Below the pieces are notes generated by a model. That model was not told the origin of the DNA. It saw only the letters and a list, made by a program, of their open reading frames with translations, and made no database searches. The position numbers were made by a program, and so were the translations under genes. A stretch of 64,000 nt of DNA from positions 1,798,001 to 1,862,000 of the forward strand of contig NZ_CP060010.1 of the NCBI RefSeq assembly GCF_017798205.1, read 5' to 3'. Every line of letters starts with the position of its first letter. Position 1 is the stretch's first letter. Origin of the DNA: Cognatishimia activa (lineage in GTDB: Bacteria; Pseudomonadota; Alphaproteobacteria; Rhodobacterales; Rhodobacteraceae). Shown here piece after piece: positions 8,592 through 16,525 of this stretch.

Positions 8592-9932
8592 TCAAAAGTT
8601 CTGGTGATGATCCACTGGCAGCCCGCTTGGCACCGTTTCAGGCACGACCGACGCCTGTGCTGCGGCTTTCTCGCCCGTGAGAGCGCCAAGAAACGCGACC
8701 AACGCGTCGATATCGTCTTCGCTCACCTGTTTGAGCGCGATATCCAGAACGCCTGCCTGCCGCGCCATTTCGAACCGGTCGTTTTGGATCATGAAGTCAG
8801 CGGCGCGGAACCAAGGCACGTCGGGCAAAACCAGATCGCTGCGTTGCCATGTGGCGCGCCCCTTTTCCGGGTTCATGTGATGGCGCACCATTGCCTCAAG
8901 TGTCGGGTAGGCGCCGTTGTGGCCGTAGGGACCGGTCAAAGCAACATTGCGCAGCATGGGTGTGCGGAACCGGTAAGCGTCGGCCAGGCTGTCGCTTTCC
9001 CCCATACGGCCGACATCGCGGTTGATCAGGTCGAATTTTCGGGTGCGTCCGGGGCCAAAGGCAGGCAGGCCGAGAGCGTGGAACCCTTGGTCCGACAGCA
9101 GGCTACCAACGTGGCAGTTTGAGCAACCGGCCGTGCCGAAGAAGAGCTCCATGCCCTCGCGCTGCAAGCTATTCAAAGCGGTGGAATCACCCGCGAGATA
9201 GGCGTCAAAGGGGCTGTCGAAACTGGTGAAGTCTTGGATAATAAAGGCAGAAATCGCATTTGCAATTTCGACCATCGTAACGTCCTCAGCCGTGTCGATG
9301 TTGTCATAGGCAGCCACAAAAGCCGCGCCATAGGCCGGGATTGTCCGCACACGTTTCGCAAGAATTGGCCAGACATTGTCGATCCGGTCAAATCGCGCGC
9401 CGACGACTTCGTTCTCGCCGGTATTGCCTGCCATTTCGATCTTGGAGGTCACGGGGAACATGGCTTGCGCCGCGAGGATGGTCTCAAGCCCCATGGGCAG
9501 CCATTCTTCGGCGGGCGTGTCAAAGCCGTTTCCGTAAATGTCGTCAACGCTGATACGGCCATCATGCATCACAACATCGATGTCTTTGTGGCCCAGATTC
9601 CAAAGCGCGGGTGCATTGCGTGGCACGCGCCGGATGACGGGGTTTTCACCGGTTTCGGACACGCGTTTCGGACCCAATCCGACCCCACCTTCGCCGAGTC
9701 CCAACGACAACCCATCTGAGGTTCCAAATGCCGGATGATGACAAGTTCCACAGCTAATATTTCTGTTCCCCGACAATATTTTATCGTAAAATAACAGCCG
9801 ACCGATCTCGGCCTTTTCTGGCGAGTGGGGGAGGAAATCTGACGCGGTCAGAGGCTCTGGAAGATCTGAGGAAAAAACCGGGCCTGCCAGAAGGGCTGAC
9901 AGCGTAATTGGGAGTAGACGATGAAGAAACAT
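8592..9932 (-). CDS. Dihaem cytochrome c peroxidase / MauG-like protein
   Basis: A 446-residue exported protein. Residues 1-21 (MFLHRLLPITLSALLAGPVF) are a signal peptide. Two haem-binding CxxCH motifs are present, CGTCHH at residues 61-66 and CSNCHV at 270-275, as in the bacterial CcpA/MauG superfamily. TPMLRNVALTGPYGHNGAYP near the C-terminus is also family-typical. Such periplasmic proteins reduce hydrogen peroxide or carry out oxidative protein modification; the sequence alone does not separate the two. The open frame extends well beyond 9932, but the signal peptide fixes the start there, 12 bases inside the divergent Sel1 gene. It lies upstream of and in line with the dehalogenase, 98 bases away. 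Confidence 0.85.
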   Translation of the reverse strand: MFLHRLLPITLSALLAGPVFSSDLPEPLTASDFLPHSPEKAEIGRLLFYDKILSGNRNISCGTCHHPAFGTSDGLSLGLGEGGVGLGPKRVSETGENPVIRRVPRNAPALWNLGHKDIDVVMHDGRISVDDIYGNGFDTPAEEWLPMGLETILAAQAMFPVTSKIEMAGNTGENEVVGARFDRIDNVWPILAKRVRTIPAYGAAFVAAYDNIDTAEDVTMVEIANAISAFIIQDFTSFDSPFDAYLAGDSTALNSLQREGMELFFGTAGCSNCHVGSLLSDQGFHALGLPAFGPGRTRKFDLINRDVGRMGESDSLADAYRFRTPMLRNVALTGPYGHNGAYPTLEAMVRHHMNPEKGRATWQRSDLVLPDVPWFRAADFMIQNDRFEMARQAGVLDIALKQVSEDDIDALVAFLGALTGEKAAAQASVVPETVPSGLPVDHHQNF

Positions 9933-10391
9933 GTGCTTGCTTTGATGCTTTTGGCGGGACCCGCTTTTGCCGATCTGGAGACCGCGCGGGACCTGATGGA
10001 AGCGGGCGAGTTTGAAGCGGCGCGCGAGATGTTCTTGCCATTGGCGCGCTCTGGGAATGCGGACGCCGAGGAATTGATCGGCGTTATGTATGCGATGGGT
10101 CTTGGTGTTGAGCGCGACGATCAGCGGGCGTTTGAATGGTATCTGCGAAGCTCGCTTAAAGGACATCCCGGCGCGCAATCCGGTATCGGATGGTACTACG
10201 AGATCGGTCGCGGCATGCCCGCGCCGGATTTGGTGCGCGCTTATATGTGGTACACTTTGTCCGCCATCGGCGGCGATCCCGACGCGGCGATTAGCCTTGA
10301 AGAGGTGGTCAAAAAGATGACCCAAGCTGAGATCGATAAAGCGCATATACTCGTCGAAGATTACAGAAGTTGGATGTACCCGCTTCGTTAA
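9921..10391 (+). CDS. Sel1-repeat protein, secreted
   Basis: A 156-residue protein with a clear signal peptide (MKKHVLALMLLAGPAFA) followed by TPR-like Sel1 repeats: AEELIGVMYAMGLGVERDDQ, RAFEWYLRSSLKGHPGAQSG and AYMWYTLSAIGGDPDAA. Sel1 proteins are protein-interaction scaffolds; no specific partner is evident. A GGGAG ribosome site lies six bases before the ATG. The start overlaps the start of the divergent MauG-like gene by 12 bases, so each promoter must lie inside the other gene. A strong terminator follows 22 bases after the stop. Confidence 0.85.
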   Translation: MKKHVLALMLLAGPAFADLETARDLMEAGEFEAAREMFLPLARSGNADAEELIGVMYAMGLGVERDDQRAFEWYLRSSLKGHPGAQSGIGWYYEIGRGMPAPDLVRAYMWYTLSAIGGDPDAAISLEEVVKKMTQAEIDKAHILVEDYRSWMYPLR

Positions 10392-10413
10392 TTCTTTACG
10401 AAAAAGCCTTCAT

Positions 10414-10449
10414 GTACAGGCAAATATGCGTGTTTGCCTGTACTTTTTT
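10414..10449 (+). terminator. Intrinsic terminator after the Sel1 gene
   Basis: GTACAGGCAAA pairs perfectly with TTTGCCTGTAC around an 8-base loop (11-bp stem) and is followed by TTTTTT. A run of A before the stem may also let it end the convergent dioxygenase transcript. Confidence 0.9.
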
Positions 10450-10452
10450 CAC

Positions 10453-11172
10453 TTACGCAGCGACCGAGTTCCCAACCTTCTTCGCGTAGCGTTTTGGTTT
10501 GCCGGTTTCCGGGTCAATAATGGTCTCAACCGAGTACTGGCAGATGTATGCACGACGCGGTTTGTCGGTGGTGTTTGGCCCGGACCGATGCAAAGTTTCT
10601 GACGAGAAGGCGACGATCGTGCCAGCGGGGCACGTCATGGCCTTGCCGGGATCTTCGCCGGAATATCCGTTGAGCTCGTTGCTTTCCTCAAGCCATTCAT
10701 GAGGGTCGAGTCCCGGAGACTCATTAAGATTCCTTGGCAAAACATAGACGCAGCCGTTTTCTTCGGTCGTGTCATCAAGGGCGATCCAAATCGTCAGATA
10801 GGCTTTGTGATCAAACCCCACATAGGCGCCATCCTGATGCCACGCAAAGCTGGCACCGGTGCCCGATCCCTTAACCACGAACTGTTCATTAAACAGCGTG
10901 CCAGAATCGCCAAGGCAAGTTTCATTGATCTTTGCGATTGTGTTGCCCAGCAGAAAGGCCTCGAGTTCGGGAAACTCTTCGTGGCGGTGTGCAAGAAACC
11001 GGCGCGCGGATCCCAGACCGATTTTATGTTTGCCGCTGTGCCCGCCGTCGTCGATTGGTTCGTCCAATAGTGTCTGACAGCTTTGAAGCAGCATTGACAG
11101 CTCGGCGTCGGACAATGCGCTGGGGAAAACCGCGTATCCGTTTTCGCGAAATGACTGATGTGTAGTGTTCAT
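10453..11172 (-). CDS. Phytanoyl-CoA dioxygenase (PhyH) family Fe(II)/2-oxoglutarate oxygenase
   Basis: About 239 residues. The Fe(II) facial triad is visible (numbering from the first Met): H113 and D115 in AWHQDGAYVG and H196 in SSETLHRSGPN, with R208 in PRRAY as a candidate 2-oxoglutarate ligand. The whole length fits the PhyH fold, whose members hydroxylate small molecules such as phytanoyl-CoA or ectoine. The substrate cannot be read from sequence. Two adjacent ATG codons begin the gene; GAGGAG is better spaced from the second (11172), and the first is at 11175. It is divergent from an AraC regulator 80 bases away, a probable regulator-target pair. Confidence 0.82.
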   Translation of the reverse strand: MNTTHQSFRENGYAVFPSALSDAELSMLLQSCQTLLDEPIDDGGHSGKHKIGLGSARRFLAHRHEEFPELEAFLLGNTIAKINETCLGDSGTLFNEQFVVKGSGTGASFAWHQDGAYVGFDHKAYLTIWIALDDTTEENGCVYVLPRNLNESPGLDPHEWLEESNELNGYSGEDPGKAMTCPAGTIVAFSSETLHRSGPNTTDKPRRAYICQYSVETIIDPETGKPKRYAKKVGNSVAA

Positions 11173-11252
11173 CATGTTTCTCCTCTCTCATATTGCAAAA
11201 TAGCGCACGAATTTGATTGTTCTTTGCGAATTTAACCAATTACATTGCATTT

Positions 11253-12107
11253 ATGGTCGATATTGCCGCACACCCGCTTATCGTTGTTGAACCAGGAGCT
11301 GCGATTTGGAAGCGCTCCGATCAGCCGGGCCATGCTTTCCGTCCGCAACGCCACGCTGAGCTTGTGGTTCTCTTGGCGACGGCTGGACACGCCAGCTATT
11401 TCATCGACGGAAATATAGTAGATTTGACGTCAGGCACGTTGCTCTGGGCGCTTGCGGGGCAGGCGCATTTCCTGATGCAAGATTCCAGTGATTTTGACAT
11501 GTGGGTGCTGTTGATCTCTGACCGAGTTCTGACCAATGAGCTGCGCAAGTCTCCTCTATTTCCGCCTTTGACGAAAGATGATCGCGGAGGGGCGCAGTTT
11601 GCGCGCGTACTAAGTGGCGCAGATTTGGACGCATTGACGAGATTGGCCGGTCTGGTGAAAGAGACAGCGGATCCCGAGGCGCAAAGGGTTGGCTTTCAAT
11701 GGTGGATGACGCGCGCCTGGACTGCTTGGCAAAATGCGTCGACGGGAAAACGGCGCGCTGTGCATCCTGCCGTGGATCAAGCCGTTTTATCGATAGAGAC
11801 GGATGTGACCAAAAGCTGGGAGGAGGTTTGCAAACCTATCCCGCTCAGCCCAGGTCGCCTGGCGCGATTGTTTAAACAGCAGACCGGGCAATCACCTTTG
11901 GAATTTCGCAATGAGCGGCGGTTACAGCGGGTAGACGATCTTATGAACTTGACCAACCCGCCGGACTTGTTGACGGCCTGTCTTGATGTCGGCTTCGGCA
12001 GTTACTCTCAGTTTTTTCGCGTCTTTCGAGACCTTAGAAATATGTCGCCCCGAAGCTATTATGCTCCGGGGCGACACGAGATTTTGTCAAAAGATGTGAA
12101 CGATTAG
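11253..12107 (+). CDS. AraC family transcriptional regulator
   Basis: A 284-residue protein with an N-terminal cupin-like sensing domain (about 1-130, with FRPQRHAELVVLLATAGHAS and FLMQDSSDFDMWVL) and a C-terminal AraC DNA-binding domain. The domain carries PLSPGRLARLFKQQTGQSPL and the final helix-turn-helix LDVGFGSYSQFFRVFRDL followed by MSPRSYY. I chose the ATG at 11253; the frame can extend to a TTG at 11217 that overlaps the promoter region. The direct repeat CGAATTT at 11208 and 11227 in the divergent gap could be half-sites. It probably controls the adjacent PhyH oxygenase. Its stop overlaps the convergent dctP stop by four bases. Confidence 0.88.
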   Translation: MVDIAAHPLIVVEPGAAIWKRSDQPGHAFRPQRHAELVVLLATAGHASYFIDGNIVDLTSGTLLWALAGQAHFLMQDSSDFDMWVLLISDRVLTNELRKSPLFPPLTKDDRGGAQFARVLSGADLDALTRLAGLVKETADPEAQRVGFQWWMTRAWTAWQNASTGKRRAVHPAVDQAVLSIETDVTKSWEEVCKPIPLSPGRLARLFKQQTGQSPLEFRNERRLQRVDDLMNLTNPPDLLTACLDVGFGSYSQFFRVFRDLRNMSPRSYYAPGRHEILSKDVND

Positions 12108-13162
12108 TTCAGGTCTTTTGCACGTCCTCCGTTGATGTCTGCTTCTGCTTCAGCAACAGCTGCGGTCAGAGCGTCAAAGATTTTCTCGCCACCCTGAACG
12201 TTCTCTTTGAACCAGTCGTAAACAGGTGCCGCAGCGTCTTTGAAAGCAGCTTTCTCTGCTGGGGTTGGAACGTAAAGGTCACCACCACCGGCAACAAAGT
12301 CAGAGTATGCCTGAATGGACTTACGCTTAGGAGATGCGAAAGTCGCCTGTTGCAGTGCGTAGAAGCCGTCAACAATAACAGTTTTCAGATCATCTGGCAT
12401 GCCCATGAAGGTTTCGTTGTTCATCCACCACAGCGCACCCATGTAGGCGTGGCCGTCGAGAGTCACATACTGCAGACCCGCATCTGGGAATTTCATGCCC
12501 ATGATGTCGGTGATGCCGTTTTTGGACCCTTCAACAACGCCGGTCTGGAAAGAGGTGAAGAGCTCTGGCCATGGGATAGGCGTTGGGGATGCACCCAGTG
12601 CACGCACCAGTTCCTGCGGCAGGTCGGCCACAACAGTCCGGATTTTCAGGCCTTCCATGTCGGAAGGATTCTGAATGCGGCGCTGCGTGTTTGCGAAGTT
12701 ACGCCAGCCGCCGGTGTTGCCGATGGTCATCAGGCGGATGGTTCCACCGGAGTCTTCCAACGCCATGTCACGCATGGTGCGTGTGAAATCGCCAGACATG
12801 ACGTGCTCTGCAACACGGTCGTCCGCCATCAGGTAAGGCAGGTCGAGAACCTGAACATATGGGAACAGGCCTGCTGCACCACCGGAGGTCGAGATGTTGA
12901 TGTCGATGGTGCCATCAGAAACACCCTGCAGACATTCCGCACCGTTGGAGCACAGCTGAGTACCGATGAACAGTTCGACTTCAATCGCGCCGTTGGATGC
13001 GGCTTCGACATAGTTTTTAAAGACGATCAGACCGTCATAGTCTTCGTCGTTTTCGTTGGAGTTGGCTGTTGCACGCAGCTTGTAGTCTGCGGCCGTCGCC
13101 GTCATCGCGGTGCCTGCCAAAAGGGCAGAGACAGCGATCGTTTTGATCATAGTTTTGAGCAT
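12104..13162 (-). CDS. dctP: TRAP transporter substrate-binding protein (DctP family)
   Basis: A 352-residue periplasmic solute-binding protein. The signal peptide MLKTMIKTIAVSALLAGTAM ends around ATAADYKLRA. Family motifs include the KIRTVVADLPQELVRALGAS segment, with the Arg that usually binds a ligand carboxylate, and WPELFTSFQTGVVEGSKNG. I chose the ATG at 13162 because GGGAGGT lies six bases upstream; the open frame extends five codons further. It is the last gene of the six-gene operon starting with the SsuD-like monooxygenase, so its ligand is probably the sulfonated or otherwise acidic substrate of that enzyme. This substrate link is inference. Confidence 0.9.
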   Translation of the reverse strand: MLKTMIKTIAVSALLAGTAMTATAADYKLRATANSNENDEDYDGLIVFKNYVEAASNGAIEVELFIGTQLCSNGAECLQGVSDGTIDINISTSGGAAGLFPYVQVLDLPYLMADDRVAEHVMSGDFTRTMRDMALEDSGGTIRLMTIGNTGGWRNFANTQRRIQNPSDMEGLKIRTVVADLPQELVRALGASPTPIPWPELFTSFQTGVVEGSKNGITDIMGMKFPDAGLQYVTLDGHAYMGALWWMNNETFMGMPDDLKTVIVDGFYALQQATFASPKRKSIQAYSDFVAGGGDLYVPTPAEKAAFKDAAAPVYDWFKENVQGGEKIFDALTAAVAEAEADINGGRAKDLN

Positions 13163-13193
13163 ATAGTTACCTCCCATGAGCTCGAAGTACTTG

Positions 13194-14483
13194 TTAATTC
13201 AGAAAGCCGGTCAGACGCGGAACAGTCAGCGAAATCGCGGGTACAAAAGTGATCAAAAAGATCACGAAGATTTCCACCGCAAGGAAAGGCAGGATCGCCT
13301 TTGCAATGGTGGCCACCTTTTCTCGGGACACCGCCGCGGCCACGAACAACACGAGCCCCATGGGCGGTGTGGCGAGGCCAACGGTCAGGTTAACGGACAT
13401 GATGATCGCAAAGTGGATCGGCTCGACGCCAAGGCCCAGGAAGACGGGGCCGAGGATTGGGCCTAGGATGATGATCGCAGGGCCTGCATCGAGGAACATA
13501 CCCACAACGAACAGAAGAAGGTTGATAAGGAACAACAGAAGCAGCGGGTTCTCGGTGAGCGTCAGGATCCATTGCGCCAAGAGCTCCGGTGCGTGGCTCA
13601 GGCTGACGACGGTTTTGAACGACATCGCCGCGCCAACCAGCAAAAGGACAACCGCAGAGGTGATGCCCGCGCGGGTCAGAACGTCTGGCAGCTCACGGAA
13701 CTTCAGCGTGTTCAGAACAAAGAGCCCGATGACCAGCGCATAGGCAACGGCAACGGCTGCGGCCTCAGTCGGGGTAAAGACACCACCGAGGATGCCGCCC
13801 AGAATGATGACAGGTGTCATCAGCGGGAAGAAGGCTTTCAGAGACGCCTGACCCCGTGCTTTCCAGGTGTATTTCTCTGTGGCGACTGGGAAGTCATAGC
13901 GGTCGGCCATGACCTTGATCATCAGCATAAGGCCAACGCCGACGAGGATGCCGGGCACAATGCCTGCAAGGAACAGAGCGGCGACGCTTTCGCCCATCAC
14001 ATAGGCATAGATGATCATAATGCCTGACGGCGGAATGATCGGACCGATGACCGAGCTCGCAGCGGTGATCGCCGCTGCGAAACGGGTGGTGTAGCCCTGT
14101 TTCTCCATCGCGGGGATCAGCATGGAGCCAAGCGCCGAGGTGTCTGCCACTGCAGAGCCTGACAGCCCTGCAAAGAGCATAGAAGACAGGACGTTGACGT
14201 GGGCAAGGCCTCCGCGGAAGTGACCCATGAGGGCCTGGGCGAATTCGACCAGACGCAGGGTGATGCCACCGCGGTTCATAAGCTCTCCGGCCAGCATAAA
14301 GAAGGGGATCGCCATCAGCGGGAAGCTGTCCATACCGTTGTAGAGGTTACGGTATAGCAGCGTGATATCCCGTTCCTGAGCGGCCAGCCACAAAAGCGCG
14401 CCGGGGGCTGCCAAGAGGCAGAAGAACACCGGCAGGCCGATCAGGAGGAGGAAAAGAAAGACGGGTAGGAACCAGAGCAACAT
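13194..14483 (-). CDS. dctM: TRAP transporter large permease (DctM family)
   Basis: A 429-residue integral membrane protein with about 12 hydrophobic segments. The N-terminus MLLWFLPVFLFLLLIGLPVF and motifs PFFMLAGELMNRGG, GSAVADTSALGSMLIPAM and IIPPSGIMIIYAYV are characteristic of the DctM ion-transporter domain, which drives solute uptake with a sodium gradient. The start codon overlaps the DctQ stop by one base (TAATG), so the two are translationally coupled. DctP follows 31 bases downstream. Together these form a complete tripartite importer in the monooxygenase operon. Confidence 0.95.
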   Translation of the reverse strand: MLLWFLPVFLFLLLIGLPVFFCLLAAPGALLWLAAQERDITLLYRNLYNGMDSFPLMAIPFFMLAGELMNRGGITLRLVEFAQALMGHFRGGLAHVNVLSSMLFAGLSGSAVADTSALGSMLIPAMEKQGYTTRFAAAITAASSVIGPIIPPSGIMIIYAYVMGESVAALFLAGIVPGILVGVGLMLMIKVMADRYDFPVATEKYTWKARGQASLKAFFPLMTPVIILGGILGGVFTPTEAAAVAVAYALVIGLFVLNTLKFRELPDVLTRAGITSAVVLLLVGAAMSFKTVVSLSHAPELLAQWILTLTENPLLLLFLINLLLFVVGMFLDAGPAIIILGPILGPVFLGLGVEPIHFAIIMSVNLTVGLATPPMGLVLFVAAAVSREKVATIAKAILPFLAVEIFVIFLITFVPAISLTVPRLTGFLN

Positions 14484-15073
14484 TATTCAGCACCTCCAGA
14501 CACAGGGCCGCCAATGACGGGCAGGCTCTCGCCTCCGCCAAAGAGAGAAATCACACGACGCAGGATCAGCTCGACATTGACGAGGATCAAAAGCACGACG
14601 CCGACGAACAAGGACAACATCATCCAGCTGCGCGGCACGCGGTACCATTCGTCAAAGCCAAGTGAGGTTGGGACATAGAGCGACGCCGTTGCAAAGCGAC
14701 CGCCGAGGCCGTTGACCTCTTTCCAGCCAATCTGGACGGCAAAGATAAGCACGACCAGACAGACCACCAAAAGGATGATCTGCAAGAGTTGCAGGGCTTT
14801 GGAGGGCAAGAGCGAGTCAATCACATCAATCGCCACAAAGCCTCCGCTACGGAAGGCTGTGGGTGCCATGAGGCCGGTCATCCAAAGCATACAGAACCGC
14901 GCGGCCTCATCAGGCCAGGGCAGCGCGTTGTTGAGGATGTATCGGAAAAAGACCTGGATCAGGATGGCAACAACCATCGCCGCAACAGCGACAACGCCGA
15001 TGCCACGACCAATGCGCAGCAAGAGGTCGTTGATCACCTTTAACACCGTGGCCAAGGCCAGCAAGAAACTCAT
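14483..15073 (-). CDS. dctQ: TRAP transporter small permease (DctQ family)
   Basis: A 196-residue membrane protein with four predicted transmembrane helices, including VVAVAAMVVAILIQVFFRYI and LLQIILLVVCLVVLIFAVQI. The motif LPWPDEAARFCMLWM is typical of DctQ. The start at 15073 is supported by a GGGAGGT site. The frame stays open upstream to 15229, but that part would overlap the flavin reductase gene. The gene is 40 bases downstream of the flavin reductase and coupled to dctM, so the transporter is part of the same transcript as the three enzymes. Confidence 0.92.
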   Translation of the reverse strand: MSFLLALATVLKVINDLLLRIGRGIGVVAVAAMVVAILIQVFFRYILNNALPWPDEAARFCMLWMTGLMAPTAFRSGGFVAIDVIDSLLPSKALQLLQIILLVVCLVVLIFAVQIGWKEVNGLGGRFATASLYVPTSLGFDEWYRVPRSWMMLSLFVGVVLLILVNVELILRRVISLFGGGESLPVIGGPVSGGAE

Positions 15074-15113
15074 ATTTTTTACCTCCCACGCAGCCTTAAG
15101 GGGGCCGCGACCC

Positions 15114-15638
15114 CTAGTCGTTTGTCGAGAAGACTCCCATTTTTCCTTTGAAAAACCCAAGAGCCTCGCCGTCGCCGCGCATCGTGGCGCGATCGATGGA
15201 TCCCAGAATGATCGTGTGATCTCCGGCATCTATGGTTTGGACTTGGGTACATTCGAACCGCGCCAGACAGCCGTCGATCAGGGGCGCATCTCCCTGATTG
15301 AACGTCAAATCCATATCGCGCAGCCCATAGGCGTCTTTCGCAATCGCCCAGCACAGATCAACCTGATCTGCGGCCAGAACGTGAATGGCATAGTGTTTTG
15401 CATTCAGAAAATGCACCGCCCGCCGAGAGCCCTTGTCTGGCGACCAAAGCGCCAAGGCAGGATCCAGCGAGACGGACGAAAAACTATTGGCGGTGATCCC
15501 GATGGGGCCATCTTCGGTCATGGCGGTCACGATGGTGACTCCGGTGACAAACCGACCGAAAGCATCGCGCAGAAGGCGCGTGTTGTCCGCGTCTGGAACA
15601 AAGCTTTCCTGAGTTTCGGTTTGCGTCATGACGTTCAC
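15114..15638 (-). CDS. Flavin reductase family protein (FMN reductase for the monooxygenase)
   Basis: A 174-residue flavin-reductase-like domain protein: RDAFGRFVTGVTIVTAMT at about 24-41, the GITANSFSSVSLDPAL flavin-binding motif, and HYAIHVLA. Such proteins reduce FMN with NAD(P)H and hand it to a separate monooxygenase; here the SsuD-like enzyme two genes upstream is the obvious partner. The GTG start at 15638 overlaps the stop of the aldo/keto reductase (GTGA) and has AGGAGG four bases before it; an ATG three codons in is an alternative. In the known sulfoquinovose monooxygenase pathway the equivalent gene is smoA. Confidence 0.88.
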   Translation of the reverse strand: MNVMTQTETQESFVPDADNTRLLRDAFGRFVTGVTIVTAMTEDGPIGITANSFSSVSLDPALALWSPDKGSRRAVHFLNAKHYAIHVLAADQVDLCWAIAKDAYGLRDMDLTFNQGDAPLIDGCLARFECTQVQTIDAGDHTIILGSIDRATMRGDGEALGFFKGKMGVFSTND

Positions 15639-16525
15639 GGAACCTCCTTGCCGAGTGCGGCCTCATAGAGAGTGAACCATGCTTCGCGGCTCAAAGATAC
15701 TTTCATCGCATCAGAAATGGTCTTGATGCGATCGAGATTGTTCGTACCCAGCACCGGCAGAATGTTCGCAGGGTGGCGCAAGAGGAAGGCCACGGCAACG
15801 GCCGCCCGATCCACGCCGACCTCGGCGGCAATCGCGTCCATGCGTTTCGCCAGATCGCTGTCCTGCGTCATCAGCCCGCCGCCGCCCAGAGGGGACCATG
15901 CCATCATAGGCTGGCCATTCTTTTGGTGGAACGCGATGTCGCCATTGGTGAAAGGTGAGATTTCTGACAGAGAGATTTCCAGTTGGTTGGTGACAAGCTT
16001 ATTGCTCATCGCCGATTGCAGCAGATCCCAGTCCCACGGGCGGAAGTTCGATACGCCGACGCTGCGCACTTTGCCTGATTTTACCAGATCATCCAGCGCC
16101 GCGCCGGTCTCCTCGTGATCCATCAGCGGATCCGGGCGGTGGATCAGCAGCAGGTCGATGTGATCAATGCCCATACCCTTGAGCGACTGGTCGACAGAGG
16201 CTTCGATATGGGCACGAGATGTATCGTAATATTTGACCGGCGCATGGGACCAACGGCCAATCGGCGCGATGATGTCGCATTTGGTGACGATCTCCATCCG
16301 GTCGCGCAGCGCAGGGTTGGCGCGCAGGGCACCGCCCAGGATCTCTTCGGCGCCATAGTCGCCATAGATATCGGCCTGATCAAAGGTGGTGATACCTTGG
16401 TCCAGACATGCCTGAATTTTTGCCTCGACATGGGCTGGCGAGGTGTCTTCGACATCGCCAATGCGCCACATGCCATAGACCAGTCGGCTGAAGCTGAGAT
16501 CAGAAGTGAGGGATACGCGATCCAT
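15635..16525 (-). CDS. Aldo/keto reductase
   Basis: A 296-residue TIM-barrel NADPH-dependent oxidoreductase of the AKR superfamily, close in layout to the YdhF group. The catalytic residues fit: D51-type ITTFDQADIYGDYG, the lysine in MEIVTKCDI, and the IDLLLIHRPDPLMD histidine. The NADP-binding end has PVLGTNNLDRI. It is translationally coupled to the monooxygenase (TAATG) and to the flavin reductase (GTGA). In the sulfoquinovose monooxygenase pathway an AKR (SmoB) reduces 6-oxo-glucose, the desulfonation product, to glucose; a similar job on the product aldehyde is plausible here but unproven. Confidence 0.88.
   Translation of the reverse strand: MDRVSLTSDLSFSRLVYGMWRIGDVEDTSPAHVEAKIQACLDQGITTFDQADIYGDYGAEEILGGALRANPALRDRMEIVTKCDIIAPIGRWSHAPVKYYDTSRAHIEASVDQSLKGMGIDHIDLLLIHRPDPLMDHEETGAALDDLVKSGKVRSVGVSNFRPWDWDLLQSAMSNKLVTNQLEISLSEISPFTNGDIAFHQKNGQPMMAWSPLGGGGLMTQDSDLAKRMDAIAAEVGVDRAAVAVAFLLRHPANILPVLGTNNLDRIKTISDAMKVSLSREAWFTLYEAALGKEVP

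Noticed and set aside
9933-10346. N-terminal extension of the MauG-like frame beyond 9932
   Set aside because: The signal peptide begins at 9932 and the extension is antisense to the Sel1 gene.
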